This document shows, piece after piece, positions 19,108 to 28,226 of a stretch of 64,000 nt of DNA. The notes beneath the pieces were generated by a model. It had not been told where the DNA came from, made no database searches, and was given only the letters and a program-made list of their open reading frames with translations. The stretch comes from Rhizobiaceae bacterium (GTDB taxonomy: Bacteria > Pseudomonadota > Alphaproteobacteria > Rhizobiales > Rhizobiaceae), in assembly GCA_019635755.1 (NCBI GenBank), contig JAHBYW010000001.1, positions 744,001-808,000 on the forward strand, read 5' to 3'. The first letter of the stretch is position 1. Every line of letters begins with the position of its first letter. A program made the position numbers and the translations under genes.

Positions 19108-19902
19108 GTGCCGTTTGCGCGCGTAAATACCATTGTGCTGCACTACGAGGTCAGCGGCGCGCGCGGGCAGCCGGCGCTGGTCTTCTCCAATTCGCTCGGC
19201 ACCGATTTTCGTATCTGGGACGGCGTCGTCGAACGCCTGCGGGAGCGGTTCCTGATCGTGCGCTACGACAAGCGCGGCCATGGCCTCTCGGAAGAAACGC
19301 CCGCACCCTACGCGCTGACCGACCATGTCGACGATCTCGCTGCGCTGCTGGATCATCTGGGCATTGGACAGGCCGCCATCGTCGGCCTGTCGGTCGGCGG
19401 CATGATCGCGCAGGGGCTGGCGGCGCGCCGCCCGGACCTGGTCAACGCGCTTGTCCTTTCCAACACCGCCCACAAGATCGGCACGGAAGCGCGTTGGAAC
19501 GAACGCATCGAGACGGTGCGGCGCGACGGCATCCGCTCGATCTCGGACGGCGTCATGAAGCTCTGGTTCACCGAGCAGTTCCGGGACCCAGGCAATGCAG
19601 ACTTCGTCGGATACAAGGCGATGCTGGAGCGCTCGCCGGTCGAGGGCTATGTCGGGACCTGCGCGGCGTTGCGCGATGCGGACCTGACCGAGTCCACCCG
19701 CGCACTCCAGATCCCGGTCCTGTGCATCGCCGGCGATCAGGACGGGTCGACCCCGCGCGACCTGGTGCGTTCGATGGCGGACCTCATCCGGGGCGCGGAG
19801 TTCCACGTGATCGAGAACGCCGGACATATTCCGAATGTCGAACGTCCGGAGGCCGTCGCGGCGCTCATCGGGACGTTCCTGATGCAGGCGCGAAACGCCT
19901 GA
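19108..19902 (+). CDS. Alpha/beta hydrolase, 3-oxoadipate enol-lactonase (PcaD)-like
   Basis: 264 residues with GTG start and a strong AGGGAGGAG ribosome-binding site. The alpha/beta hydrolase triad is visible: Ser95 in [11 protein letters not shown], Asp in [11 protein letters not shown] and His in [24 protein letters not shown] and [11 protein letters not shown] are typical of PcaD, which hydrolyses 3-oxoadipate enol-lactone in the beta-ketoadipate pathway. No other pca gene is present. It heads a beta-oxidation operon, so it may hydrolyse a related lactone or ester of a dicarboxylate rather than serve protocatechuate breakdown. Confidence 0.75.
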   Translation: MPFARVNTIVLHYEVSGARGQPALVFSNSLGTDFRIWDGVVERLRERFLIVRYDKRGHGLSEETPAPYALTDHVDDLAALLDHLGIGQAAIVGLSVGGMIAQGLAARRPDLVNALVLSNTAHKIGTEARWNERIETVRRDGIRSISDGVMKLWFTEQFRDPGNADFVGYKAMLERSPVEGYVGTCAALRDADLTESTRALQIPVLCIAGDQDGSTPRDLVRSMADLIRGAEFHVIENAGHIPNVERPEAVAALIGTFLMQARNA

Positions 19903-19956
19903 GACAGTCTGTGGCGGCGGGTGCCGGTCAACGGCGCGCGCCGGTGGAGGAGCTGA

Positions 19957-22035
19957 ATGAACGAGACCGTGCGAGTCGATCGCGACGGCGACATCGCCAT
20001 CATCGTGCTCGACAACCCGCCGGTCAACGCGCTGAGCTTTTCGCTGCGCGCGCCGCTGGCAACCGCGCTTGAAGAGCTGCACGATGATCCGTCCGTGAAG
20101 GGTCTGGTGCTCGCCTGCGCCGGCCGCACCTTCGTCGCGGGGGCTGACATCACCGAGTTCGGCAAGCCGGTGCAGCGGCCGCACCTCCCCGATCTCATCG
20201 TCCTCCTGGAGAGGTACCGTAAGCCCACCGTCGCAGCCATCCACGGCACGGCGCTCGGCGGCGGGCTCGAACTCGCTATGGCATGCCATTTCCGCGTCGC
20301 CGACGCCGGTGCGAAATTCGGCCTGCCGGAGGTCAAGCTCGGCCTGCTGCCCGGCGCGGGCGGCACGCAGCGCCTGCCGCGCCTTGTCGGGCCGGCCAAG
20401 GCGCTCCGCATGATCGTCTCTGGAGTTCCGATCGGCGCGAGGGAGGCCCTTGCCGAGGGCCTCGCCGACGCGGTGTTCGACACGGACCTCGTGGGCAACG
20501 CGGTGGCCTTTGCGCGCGCGCAGTCGACGGCGGGCGCAACACTCGTCAACGTGCGCGACCGCGACGGAAAGCTCACCGCCGCGCGCGCCGATCTTGCCGG
20601 TTTCGACGCCGAGGCCGCCAACCTCCTCAAGAGATCGCGCGGGCTCGACGCGCCAGTCTTCTGCGTGAAGTCCGTTCGAAACGCGCTCACGATGTCCTTC
20701 AGCGACGCGCTCGCCACCGAGCGCAACTATTTCTTCGAGCTCGTGTTGGGCGACCAGTCGCGCGCGCAACGCCATCTCTTTTTCGCCGAGCGCGAGGCCG
20801 CCAAGGTACCGGGAATCGGCAAGGACCTCGCGCCGCGGCCGGTGCGGAGGATCGGCGTGGTCGGTGCCGGCACGATGGGCGGCGGCATCGCCATGTCCTT
20901 TGCCAATGGCGGCCTGCCCGTGACGCTTCTGGAGGTGAGCGAGGAGGCGCTGGGCAAGGGGTTGGCTACCATCGCGAAGAACTACGCCATCTCGGTGTCG
21001 CGCGGTTCCCTCTCCGAGGCCGAGAAGGCGAAGCGGCTGGCGCTGTTCACCGGCACCACGCGGTACGCCGACTTCGCGGACTGCGACCTGATCGTCGAGG
21101 CCGTCTTCGAGGAGATGGCGCTGAAGAAGGATGTCTTCCGCAAGCTGGACGCGGTCGCCAGGCCGGGTGCGATCCTCGCCACCAATACCTCTTATCTCGA
21201 CGTTGATGACATCGCGGCCGTCACCGGCCGGCCCGGCGATGTGCTTGGAATGCATTTCTTCTCGCCCGCCAACGTCATGAGGCTGGTCGAGATCGTGCGC
21301 GGGAAACGCACTGCGCCGGACGTGATCGCAACCGCCATCGGCGTCGCCCGGACGATCGCCAAGGTCCCCGTCGTCGTCGGCGTCTGCCATGGCTTCGTCG
21401 GCAATCGCATGCTGGCCGCACGCTCTGACGAGTCCGAGGCGCTGCTGCTGGAAGGGGCGACGCCGGAGCAGGTCGACAGAGCCTTCACCGAGTTCGGCTG
21501 GCCGATGGGGCCGTTCCAAATGTACGATCTGGCCGGCCTCGACATCGGCTGGCGCAACCGGAAATCGCTGGGCCGGCACGCGGCAATAGCAGACCCGCTG
21601 TGCGAGCAGGGCCGCTACGGCCAGAAGACCGGCCGCGGCTTCTATCTCTATCCCGACGGCTCGCGCACGCCCCAACCCGATCTCGAGGTCGCGCTGCTGA
21701 TCGAGGCGAAATCGCGCGAGGCCGGCATCAGCCGCCGCGCGATCTCCGAGACGGAAATCCTCGAGCGCACGCTTTTTCCGATGATCAACGAGGGCGCGAA
21801 GATCCTCGAGGAAGGCATCGCCCAGCGCGCTTCGGACATCGATACGATCTGGGTCAACGGTTACGGCTTTCCCGTCGGCAAGGGCGGACCGATGTTCTAC
21901 GCCGACCTGACCGGGCTGAAGGCCATCGTCGACCGTCTGGGCCACTGGCACGCGAAGACCGGCAAGGCCATCTACCAGCCATCGACTCTGCTGCGCGAAC
22001 TCGCGCAGGGCGGCGGCAGCTTCTCCGCGCGATAG
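19957..22035 (+). CDS. Bifunctional enoyl-CoA hydratase / 3-hydroxyacyl-CoA dehydrogenase, PimF-like
   Basis: 692 residues. The N-terminal crotonase domain (about 1-190) has the oxyanion-hole stretch [18 protein letters not shown] and [19 protein letters not shown], with the acidic residue in [23 protein letters not shown]. The NAD-binding 3-hydroxyacyl-CoA dehydrogenase starts near residue 300 ([15 protein letters not shown]) with the catalytic [11 protein letters not shown], followed by two C-terminal dehydrogenase domains. It performs hydration and oxidation of enoyl-CoA. With thiolase and two acyl-CoA dehydrogenases following in order, it resembles pimF of the Rhodopseudomonas pimeloyl-CoA operon. 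GGAGGAG precedes the ATG. Confidence 0.85.
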   Translation: MNETVRVDRDGDIAIIVLDNPPVNALSFSLRAPLATALEELHDDPSVKGLVLACAGRTFVAGADITEFGKPVQRPHLPDLIVLLERYRKPTVAAIHGTALGGGLELAMACHFRVADAGAKFGLPEVKLGLLPGAGGTQRLPRLVGPAKALRMIVSGVPIGAREALAEGLADAVFDTDLVGNAVAFARAQSTAGATLVNVRDRDGKLTAARADLAGFDAEAANLLKRSRGLDAPVFCVKSVRNALTMSFSDALATERNYFFELVLGDQSRAQRHLFFAEREAAKVPGIGKDLAPRPVRRIGVVGAGTMGGGIAMSFANGGLPVTLLEVSEEALGKGLATIAKNYAISVSRGSLSEAEKAKRLALFTGTTRYADFADCDLIVEAVFEEMALKKDVFRKLDAVARPGAILATNTSYLDVDDIAAVTGRPGDVLGMHFFSPANVMRLVEIVRGKRTAPDVIATAIGVARTIAKVPVVVGVCHGFVGNRMLAARSDESEALLLEGATPEQVDRAFTEFGWPMGPFQMYDLAGLDIGWRNRKSLGRHAAIADPLCEQGRYGQKTGRGFYLYPDGSRTPQPDLEVALLIEAKSREAGISRRAISETEILERTLFPMINEGAKILEEGIAQRASDIDTIWVNGYGFPVGKGGPMFYADLTGLKAIVDRLGHWHAKTGKAIYQPSTLLRELAQGGGSFSAR

Positions 22036-22061
22036 ACAATTCACGAAAGCAGGACACGCAC

Positions 22062-23246
22062 ATGGTCGACGCCGTCATCGTTTCCACCGCCCGCAGCCCG
22101 ATCGGCAAGGCCTATCGCGGCGCGCTGAACGACATGCCGGGCGCAACGCTCGGCGCTCATGCCATCCGGCACGCGCTGGAACGTGCGGGCGTCGATGGCG
22201 GCGAGGTCGAGGACGTGGTCATGGGCTGCGCGATGCAGCAGGGCACCACCGGGCTGAACGTCGCGCGCCGCGCCTTGCTCACCGCCGGTCTGCCGGTCAC
22301 GGTGGCCGGCACGACGATCGACCGGCAGTGCGCGTCGGGCCTCCAGTCGATGGCGCTGGTCGCCAACGCCATCCGCAACGACGGCGTCAGGGTCGGCATC
22401 GCCGGCGGTCTGGAATCGATCAGCCTTGTGCAGAACGACAAGCAGAACAATTTCCGGCTCGACGACCCGAACCTGCTCAAGGTCAAGCCCGAGGTCTACA
22501 TGCCGATGATCGACACGGCGGAGATCGTGGCGAAACGCTACGGCGTGACGCGCGAAGCGCAGGACGCCTACGCGCTGGAGAGCCAGAAGCGCGTCGGCGC
22601 CGCGCGCGAGGCGGGATGCTTCGCGAAGGAGATCGCGCCGATCACGGCGACGATGGCGGTGATCGACAAGGAGACCAAGGCGGTCACCTACAAGGAACTG
22701 GAACTGGCGCATGACGAGGGCCCGCGGCCGGACACGACGGCGGAAGGGCTTGCCTCGCTGAAGCCCGTGCGCGGCGAAGGCTTCTGCATCACCGCAGGCA
22801 ATGCCAGCCAGCTTTCCGACGGCGCCTCGGCGCATGTGATGATGAGCGACGTGGAGGCCGCCCGGCGGGGCCTGACGCCGCTCGGCATCCTGCGCGGCTT
22901 CAATGTCGCCGGCTGTGAACCGGACGAAATGGGTATCGGCCCGGTGTTCGCCGTGCCGCGCCTGCTGGAGCGCCACGGCCTCAAGGTCGACGATATCGGC
23001 CTCTGGGAACTGAACGAGGCGTTCGCCGTGCAGGTCATCTACTGCCGTGACCGCCTGGGCATCGATCCCGACAAACTCAATGTCAACGGCGGCGCCATCG
23101 CGGTCGGGCATCCCTACGGCATGTCCGGCGCGCGCCTTGCCGGCCACGCGCTGATCGAGGGCAAGCGCCGCGGCGTAAGATACGCGGTGGTGACGATGTG
23201 TGTCGGCGGCGGCATGGGTGCCGCAGGCCTCTTCGAGATCAACTAG
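22062..23246 (+). CDS. Acetyl-CoA acyltransferase (thiolase), PimB-like
   Basis: 394 residues. Nucleophilic Cys near residue 89 in [23 protein letters not shown], the active-site His in [17 protein letters not shown] and the second Cys in [12 protein letters not shown] are all intact. It cleaves 3-oxoacyl-CoA to acetyl-CoA and a shortened acyl-CoA. Placed 26 bases after the PimF-like gene, it is the thiolytic step of the same beta-oxidation cycle. Chain length and dicarboxylate preference are inferred from neighbours only. Confidence 0.9.
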   Translation: MVDAVIVSTARSPIGKAYRGALNDMPGATLGAHAIRHALERAGVDGGEVEDVVMGCAMQQGTTGLNVARRALLTAGLPVTVAGTTIDRQCASGLQSMALVANAIRNDGVRVGIAGGLESISLVQNDKQNNFRLDDPNLLKVKPEVYMPMIDTAEIVAKRYGVTREAQDAYALESQKRVGAAREAGCFAKEIAPITATMAVIDKETKAVTYKELELAHDEGPRPDTTAEGLASLKPVRGEGFCITAGNASQLSDGASAHVMMSDVEAARRGLTPLGILRGFNVAGCEPDEMGIGPVFAVPRLLERHGLKVDDIGLWELNEAFAVQVIYCRDRLGIDPDKLNVNGGAIAVGHPYGMSGARLAGHALIEGKRRGVRYAVVTMCVGGGMGAAGLFEIN

Positions 23247-23253
23247 CTTGATG

Positions 23254-23325
23254 TCCCCTCAACCATGCTTCGCTTGATCCCCTCCCCCATGAACGGGGGA
23301 AGGGAACCACGACGTGGTGGAGGGG
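23254..23325. repeat. Palindromic intergenic repeat inside the beta-oxidation operon
   Basis: Outer CCCCTC/GGAGGGGG ends are inverted around two inner hairpins: TCCCCTCCCCCATGAACGGGGGAAGGGA-type at about 23279-23305 and ACCACgACGTGGT at 23307-23319. It is similar in style to the repeats near 8600 and 34400. It fills the 111-base gap between the thiolase and acyl-CoA dehydrogenase genes. Confidence 0.65.
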
Positions 23326-23357
23326 GCACACACACCCGCGACTGTCGAGGATAGTTC

Positions 23358-24560
23358 ATGGACCTTCGCTTCACGCCCGAGGAAACCGCCTTCCGCGACG
23401 AGGTGCGCGCATTCCTGCGCAACCATGTGTCCGACGCCGTGCGCGAGCGCCTCGTCGAGGGCGAAATGGTGTCACGCGAAGACTATGTCACTTGGGCGCG
23501 CGTGCTGAACGACAAGGGCTGGGGCGCGCCCCACTGGCCGGCCGAGCATGGCGGCACGGGCTGGGGACCGATGAAGCAGTACATCTTTCTGGAAGAGCTC
23601 CAGAAGCACCCTGCCCCGCAGCCCCTCGCCTTCGGCGTGAACATGGTCGGGCCGGTGATCTACACCTTCGGCAACGACGCGCAGAAGAAGCGCTTCCTGC
23701 CGGCAATCCTGACGCTGGACGACTGGTGGTGCCAGGGCTTTTCCGAGCCCGGCGCCGGTTCCGACCTCGCCTCGCTCAAGACGAAGGCGGTGCGTGACGG
23801 CGATCACTACATCGTCAACGGCCAGAAGACCTGGACGACTCTCGCCCAATATGCCGACTGGATCTTCTGCCTGGTCCGTACCAATCCGGACGCGAAGAAG
23901 CAGGAAGGGATCTCCTTCCTCCTGATCGACATGGAGACGCCCGGCATCGAAGTGCGCCCCATCGTCACCATGGATGGCGGGCGCGAGATCAACGAGGTCT
24001 TCCTGACCGACGTGCGCGTGCCGGTCGAGAACCTTGTCGGCGAGGAGAACAGGGGCTGGGACTACGCCAAGTTCCTGCTCGGCAACGAGCGCACCAACAT
24101 CGCCCGCATCGGCGTCTCCAAGCAGCGCCTGGCCCGCATCCGCGAACTGGCCGCGAAGGAGATGTCCGCCGGCCGGCCTTTGATCGAAGACCAGCGCTTC
24201 CGCGAGAAGATCGCCTCGGTCGAGATCGAGCTGAAGGCGCTGGAACTGACGCAGCTTCGCGTCGTCGCCGCCGATGCCAAACGCGGCACCACGGGCAAGC
24301 CCGACCCCGCCTCGTCCTATCTCAAGATCAAGGGCTCCGAGATCCAGCAGGCGACGACGCACCTGCTGATGGAGGTGATGGGACCTTACGCAATGCCAGA
24401 CCAGGGCGAGCCCGAGGAGGGATGGAACGAACCGCCGATCGGCCCGGGCTACGGGGGTCAGGCGGCCAAGTCCTACTTCAACAACCGCAAGGTCTCGATC
24501 TACGGCGGATCGAACGAGATTCAGAAGAACATCATCGCAAAAGCCGTGCTGGGGCTGTGA
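23358..24560 (+). CDS. Acyl-CoA dehydrogenase, PimC-like large subunit
   Basis: 400 residues of the flavin acyl-CoA dehydrogenase family, introducing the 2,3-double bond into acyl-CoA. Family blocks WCQGFSEPGAGSDLASLKTKAVRDGDHYIVNGQKTW (FAD/substrate site) and SIYGGSNEIQKNIIAKAVLGL at the C-terminus are present. Length and sequence type fit pimeloyl-CoA dehydrogenase large subunit. The next gene, 3 bases downstream, encodes a second, different family member, suggesting a heteromeric enzyme as proposed for PimCD. Confidence 0.88.
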   Translation: MDLRFTPEETAFRDEVRAFLRNHVSDAVRERLVEGEMVSREDYVTWARVLNDKGWGAPHWPAEHGGTGWGPMKQYIFLEELQKHPAPQPLAFGVNMVGPVIYTFGNDAQKKRFLPAILTLDDWWCQGFSEPGAGSDLASLKTKAVRDGDHYIVNGQKTWTTLAQYADWIFCLVRTNPDAKKQEGISFLLIDMETPGIEVRPIVTMDGGREINEVFLTDVRVPVENLVGEENRGWDYAKFLLGNERTNIARIGVSKQRLARIRELAAKEMSAGRPLIEDQRFREKIASVEIELKALELTQLRVVAADAKRGTTGKPDPASSYLKIKGSEIQQATTHLLMEVMGPYAMPDQGEPEEGWNEPPIGPGYGGQAAKSYFNNRKVSIYGGSNEIQKNIIAKAVLGL

Positions 24561-24563
24561 ATC

Positions 24564-25715
24564 ATGGACTTCGACCTCTCCGAAGAACAGTCCATCCTGA
24601 AGGACTCGCTCGGCCGCCTTCTGGCCCAGGAGTACGGCTTCGACGTGCGCAAGAAGCTGCTCGGCTCGCCGGAGGGCTGGAGCGCAGCCATGTGGTCCCG
24701 CTACGCCGAGATGGGGCTGATGGCGCTGCCGTTCGCCGAGGCGGACGGCGGCATCGGCGGCGGGCCGGTGGAGACGATGATCGTCATGGAGGAGATAGGC
24801 CGGGCACTGACGCTTGAGCCTTATCTCACGACTGTGGTCATCGGCGGCGGCTTCCTCCGCCTCGGCGGCAGTGCGGCGCAGAAGGCCGAATTCATTCCCG
24901 ATATCGCGGACGGGTCGATGAAGCTCGCCTTCGCGCAGGTCGAGAAGAATTCCCGCTACGATCTCCATCACGTCGAGACGACCGCGGAAAAATCGGGCGG
25001 CGACTATGTGCTCACCGGCGCCAAGGGCGTCGTGTTGCATGGCGACAGTGCCGACACGCTGGTCGTCACGGCGCGGTCCGCCGGGGGTACGCGCGACAGG
25101 AACGGCATCGGCGTCTTCCTCGTGGACGCGACCGCGCCCGGTGTGACCCGCCGCGGCTATGCCACGCAGGACGGCCATCGCGCCGCTGAGATCGCCTTCG
25201 ACCGGGTGAAGGTTCCCGCCGACCGGGTCCTGGGCGACCCGGAGGATGGGTTGCCGCTGGTCGAGGCGGTCGTCGACCATGCCATCGCAGCGCTCGCCGC
25301 CGAGGCAGTCGGAGCGATGGAGCGACTCCACGCCCTGACCGTTGAGTACATGAAGACGCGGAAGCAGTTCGGCGTCGCGATCGGCCAGTTCCAGGTGCTG
25401 CAGCACAAGGCGGTCGACATGTATGTCGCGCTCGAGCAGGCGCGCTCGATCACGCTCTACGCAACAATGATGGCCGACAGCCTGGATGCCAACGAACGGC
25501 GCCGTGCGATGCACGCGGCGAAGGCGGAGATCGGCCGCGGCGGGCGGGTGGTCGGCGAAAATGCCATCCAACTCCACGGCGGCGTCGGCATGACGGCCGA
25601 ATACGCCGCCGGTCACTATTTCAAGCGGCTGGCCATGATCGACCTGACCTTCGGCGACGGCGACCACCACCTCGCCCGCCTCGCCGAAGCAGGCGGACTT
25701 TTCCCGGCCGGCTGA
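24564..25715 (+). CDS. Acyl-CoA dehydrogenase, PimD-like small subunit
   Basis: 383 residues; starts MDFDLSEEQSILKDSLGRLLAQEY, typical of proteins annotated as pimeloyl-CoA dehydrogenase small subunit. The middle domain is more divergent than in PimC (FAQVEKNSRYDLHHVET, then ITGA-like VLTGAKGVVLHGDSADTLVVTA). The C-terminal helical domain carries RKQFGVAIGQFQVLQHKAVDMY and QLHGGVGMTAEYAAGHYFKRL. The gap from pimC is 3 bases. Last gene of the operon. Confidence 0.87.
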   Translation: MDFDLSEEQSILKDSLGRLLAQEYGFDVRKKLLGSPEGWSAAMWSRYAEMGLMALPFAEADGGIGGGPVETMIVMEEIGRALTLEPYLTTVVIGGGFLRLGGSAAQKAEFIPDIADGSMKLAFAQVEKNSRYDLHHVETTAEKSGGDYVLTGAKGVVLHGDSADTLVVTARSAGGTRDRNGIGVFLVDATAPGVTRRGYATQDGHRAAEIAFDRVKVPADRVLGDPEDGLPLVEAVVDHAIAALAAEAVGAMERLHALTVEYMKTRKQFGVAIGQFQVLQHKAVDMYVALEQARSITLYATMMADSLDANERRRAMHAAKAEIGRGGRVVGENAIQLHGGVGMTAEYAAGHYFKRLAMIDLTFGDGDHHLARLAEAGGLFPAG

Positions 25716-25765
25716 CCGCGTGGCACAGGCGTGTTCGACAAGGGGCGCGGCGCGCACTAAGTTCC

Positions 25766-25782
25766 CGCGAACGGTGTTCGCG
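25766..25782. promoter_or_regulatory. Perfect palindrome before the YeeE-type sulfur genes
   Basis: CGCGAAC-ggt-GTTCGCG lies 8 bases before the ATG at 25791, overlapping the ribosome-binding region. It could be an operator or an RNA hairpin masking initiation. It does not look like the AT-rich BigR boxes known for related sulfide operons. Confidence 0.4.
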
Positions 25783-25790
25783 AGGTGCTC

Positions 25791-26213
25791 ATGACCGATT
25801 TCACTCCAATCCAGTCCCTGTTCGGCGGCGTGCTGATCGGCCTATCCGCGGTGCTCTTGATGGCGCTGCACGGGCGCATTGCCGGCATGACGGGCATCCT
25901 GACGGGCGTGATCCCGCCGCTCGCCCCGGACTGGCAATGGCGCGCCGCCTTCCTCGCCGGTGCGGTCGTGTCGCCGCTCGCCTATCTGGCGCTCGGCGGT
26001 ACCATCGCCTTTTCCGTGCCTGTCTCGACCGGTCTTCTGGTGATCGGCGGCGTGCTGGTCGGCATCGGAGTCAATTTCGGCAATGGCTGTCCGAGCGGAC
26101 ACGGCATCTGCGGCATTGCGCGGCTGTCGCCGCGCTCGATCGTCGCGGTCGTCACCTTCATGATTACGGCTTTCATCACCGTCTTCGTCGTCCGTCACGT
26201 GATCGGAGGCTGA
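25791..26213 (+). CDS. YeeE/YedE family membrane protein, first half (PmpA-like)
   Basis: 140 residues with about four hydrophobic helices. [26 protein letters not shown] near the start and [27 protein letters not shown] with a conserved Cys are the signatures of the YeeE/YedE (DUF395) family, which imports thiosulfate or related sulfur compounds. Full-length YeeE is about twice as long; here two half-size proteins are encoded in tandem, as in the pmpAB/bigR operons of Agrobacterium and Xylella. ATG at 25791 preferred over GTG at 25785. Confidence 0.87.
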   Translation: MTDFTPIQSLFGGVLIGLSAVLLMALHGRIAGMTGILTGVIPPLAPDWQWRAAFLAGAVVSPLAYLALGGTIAFSVPVSTGLLVIGGVLVGIGVNFGNGCPSGHGICGIARLSPRSIVAVVTFMITAFITVFVVRHVIGG

Positions 26214-26218
26214 GGCTC

Positions 26219-26656
26219 GTGAACAAGCTCGTCTCCGCCTTCCTGATCGGTGGCCTGTTCGGCCTCGGCATCGCCGTTTCCGGCATGGCGAACCCCGCCA
26301 AGATCGGCAATTTCTTCGACGTGTTCGGTACCTGGGACCCCAGCCTTGTCTTCGTGATGGGCGGCGGGCTGATCACCGCGTTCATCGGCTATCGCATCAT
26401 CTTCCGGACGCGCTCCGCGCCGGTCCTCGAATCGAGCTTCGCGCTGCCGACGCGCAGGGACATCGACGCCGAGCTGGTCGGCGGCGCGGCCGTCTTCGGC
26501 ATCGGCTGGGGCATCGCCGGCTTCTGTCCCGGCGGTGCAATTCCCGCGCTGGGGCTCATGCGCGCCGAAACGCCGATCTTCCTTGCCGCGATGATCGCCG
26601 GCATCATCATCGCGCGCCTGATCAAGAGCAACATGACGAGGCCCGTCGAAGCCTGA
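26219..26656 (+). CDS. YeeE/YedE family membrane protein, second half (PmpB-like)
   Basis: 145 residues from a GTG at 26219, 5 bases after the previous stop, with GGAGG/GAGG sequence upstream. Helices near residues 5-25, 43-60, 85-110 and 118-135. SGMANPAKIGNFFDVFGTWDPSLVFVMGGG and GIGWGIAGFCPGGAIPALG (conserved Cys) are the second-half signatures of YeeE/YedE. It should assemble with the preceding protein into one sulfur-compound channel supplying the persulfide enzymes encoded next. Confidence 0.87.
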   Translation: MNKLVSAFLIGGLFGLGIAVSGMANPAKIGNFFDVFGTWDPSLVFVMGGGLITAFIGYRIIFRTRSAPVLESSFALPTRRDIDAELVGGAAVFGIGWGIAGFCPGGAIPALGLMRAETPIFLAAMIAGIIIARLIKSNMTRPVEA

Positions 26657-26670
26657 CCCGGAGGCACGAG

Positions 26671-27567
26671 ATGATCGAACCGGTTCCCTTCACGCCCGAC
26701 CTGACGGTGAAACCCGAGGTCACGGGCTTCTTCGACCCGCAGACCAACACGATCTCCTACGTAGTCCGTGATCCCGCCTCCAGGGCCTGCGCGGTCGTGG
26801 ATTCGGTCATGGACATCGACTATGCCGCCGGGCGCATCACCAGCGAAGGGGCGGACCGGATCGTCGATTTCGTCCGTTCGAACCGGCTCGAGGTGGCGTG
26901 GATCATCGAGACGCACGTCCACGCCGACCATCTGTCGGCCGCGCCCTACATCCAGGACAAGCTCGGCGGAAAGCTCGGCATCGGCGAGAACATCACGATC
27001 GTGCAGGACACGTTCGGCAAGATCTTCAACGAGGGGACCGAGTTCCAGCGGGACGGCTCGCAGTTCGACCGGCTGTTCACCGACGGGGACAGCTACGCCA
27101 TCGGCGGCCTGACTGCGCACGTCATGCACACGCCCGGTCACACGCCGGCCTGCATGACCCATGTGATCGGCGACGCCGCCTTCATCGGCGACACGCTGTT
27201 CATGCCGGACGGCGGCTCGGCGCGGGCCGATTTCCCCGGCGGCGACGCGCGGACGCTATTCCGCTCGATCAGGCGCGTCCTGTCGCTGCCCGACGACATG
27301 CGGCTGTTCGTCTGCCACGACTACGGCCCGAACGGCCGCGACATTAAGTGGGAAACCACCGTCGGCATCGAGAAGGCGCACAACATCCACGTCAAGGACG
27401 GCGTGACCGAGGATGAGTTCGCCGCCATGCGCGAGGCGCGCGACAAGACGCTGGCCATGCCGAAACTGATCATCCCGTCGCTGCAGATCAACATGCGCGC
27501 GGGGCAGTTGCCTCCGGGAGAGGACGATGGCAAGACCTATCTCAAGGTGCCGGTGAACAGGCTCTGA
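26671..27567 (+). CDS. MBL-fold hydrolase, Blh/persulfide dioxygenase (ETHE1)-like
   Basis: 298 residues, metallo-beta-lactamase fold. Metal motif THVHADH at residues 81-87, then MHTPGHTPACM and GDTLFMPDGGSARADFPGGDA as in Blh and ETHE1-type persulfide dioxygenases, which oxidise glutathione persulfide to sulfite during sulfide detoxification. It is not a beta-lactamase. Fourteen bases after pmpB and followed by a DUF442 protein; in Agrobacterium this pairing forms one Blh polypeptide regulated by BigR. Confidence 0.88.
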   Translation: MIEPVPFTPDLTVKPEVTGFFDPQTNTISYVVRDPASRACAVVDSVMDIDYAAGRITSEGADRIVDFVRSNRLEVAWIIETHVHADHLSAAPYIQDKLGGKLGIGENITIVQDTFGKIFNEGTEFQRDGSQFDRLFTDGDSYAIGGLTAHVMHTPGHTPACMTHVIGDAAFIGDTLFMPDGGSARADFPGGDARTLFRSIRRVLSLPDDMRLFVCHDYGPNGRDIKWETTVGIEKAHNIHVKDGVTEDEFAAMREARDKTLAMPKLIIPSLQINMRAGQLPPGEDDGKTYLKVPVNRL

Positions 27568-27590
27568 CCGGCCGGCATTCGGAGGCGCGC

Positions 27591-27926
27591 ATGGACATTC
27601 GCCAGATCACAGAGGACTACGCCGTCGCCGGACAGATCGGCCCGGCCGACATCGCGGCGGTCAAGGCCGCCGGCTCCAAGACGGTCATCTGCAACCGGCC
27701 CGACGCCGAGGACGGCGCCATTCCGCATGGCGAGGTCGAACGAGCCGCCAGGGACGCCGGGCTCGCGTTCCGCTACATTCCCGTCGTCAGCGGCTCGATC
27801 ACGCCCGAGAACGTCCAGGAGATGGGAGAGGCGCTCGCCAACGCCGACGGTCCCGTCTTCGCGTATTGCCGCTCCGGGGCACGCTGCACGAACCTCTTCA
27901 TGATGGTACAGCAGGCGCGCGGCTAG
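27591..27926 (+). CDS. DUF442/TIGR01244 protein, Blh phosphatase-like domain with rhodanese-type loop
   Basis: 111 residues, stand-alone version of the domain fused at the N-terminus of Blh in other rhizobia. The signature loop AYCRSGARC has Cys93 and Arg98; the spacing is closer to a rhodanese active loop than to a strict CX5R phosphatase loop, so sulfur transfer to or from the persulfide dioxygenase is more likely than dephosphorylation. Family signature VICNRPDAED near residue 33 is present. Twenty-three bases after the Blh-like gene, same operon. Confidence 0.8.
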   Translation: MDIRQITEDYAVAGQIGPADIAAVKAAGSKTVICNRPDAEDGAIPHGEVERAARDAGLAFRYIPVVSGSITPENVQEMGEALANADGPVFAYCRSGARCTNLFMMVQQARG

Positions 27927-27953
27927 TCGCGCCATTTTTTCGAGGATACACCC

Positions 27954-28181
27954 GTGAACGACATCACCGTCGCCCAAGCGGTCGAGGCGATCTACACCTC
28001 GCTGCGCAACGACAACGAGGACCTGGACGCGCACATCGCGGCTCTGAAGTCCGCAATGGGGCGCGAGGGCCTTGCAGAGGCCACCTTCGAAACGAGCAAG
28101 CTGGTCCAGCCGAATCGCCAGGGACGCAAGCTCATGGAATCCTATTTCAGGAAGAAGGGCGTCCGGGTCGGCTTTGCCTGA
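27954..28181 (+). CDS. Small conserved-looking protein of unknown function after the sulfide genes
   Basis: 75 residues from a GTG 27 bases after the DUF442 gene, with CGAGGA upstream as ribosome-binding site. The composition is charged and helical; LRNDNEDLDAHIAALKSAM suggests one amphipathic helix and RQGRKLMESYFRKKGVRVGF a basic C-terminus. No cysteines, no signal peptide and no membrane segment. I do not recognise the family. Position suggests it is the last gene of the sulfur operon. It could be a small regulatory or accessory protein. Confidence 0.65.
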   Translation: MNDITVAQAVEAIYTSLRNDNEDLDAHIAALKSAMGREGLAEATFETSKLVQPNRQGRKLMESYFRKKGVRVGFA

Positions 28182-28226
28182 GACAGCCAGCCGGCGCGCC
28201 AGACCGTCGGCCCGGAGCGAGTTCGA

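Noticed and set aside
18817-22044. Very long open frame (about 1075 codons) on the minus strand
   Set aside because: It runs antisense through the enol-lactonase and PimF-like genes, is rich in Arg, Gly, Asp and His as expected from reverse reading of high-GC codons, and matches no family.
23472-25757. 761-codon minus-strand open frame over the acyl-CoA dehydrogenase genes
   Set aside because: Antisense shadow of two conserved genes on the plus strand; no domain is recognisable.
26671-27567. Beta-lactamase resistance gene
   Set aside because: The fold is metallo-beta-lactamase, but the THVHADH motif, partner genes and C-terminal sequence point to persulfide dioxygenase or Blh.
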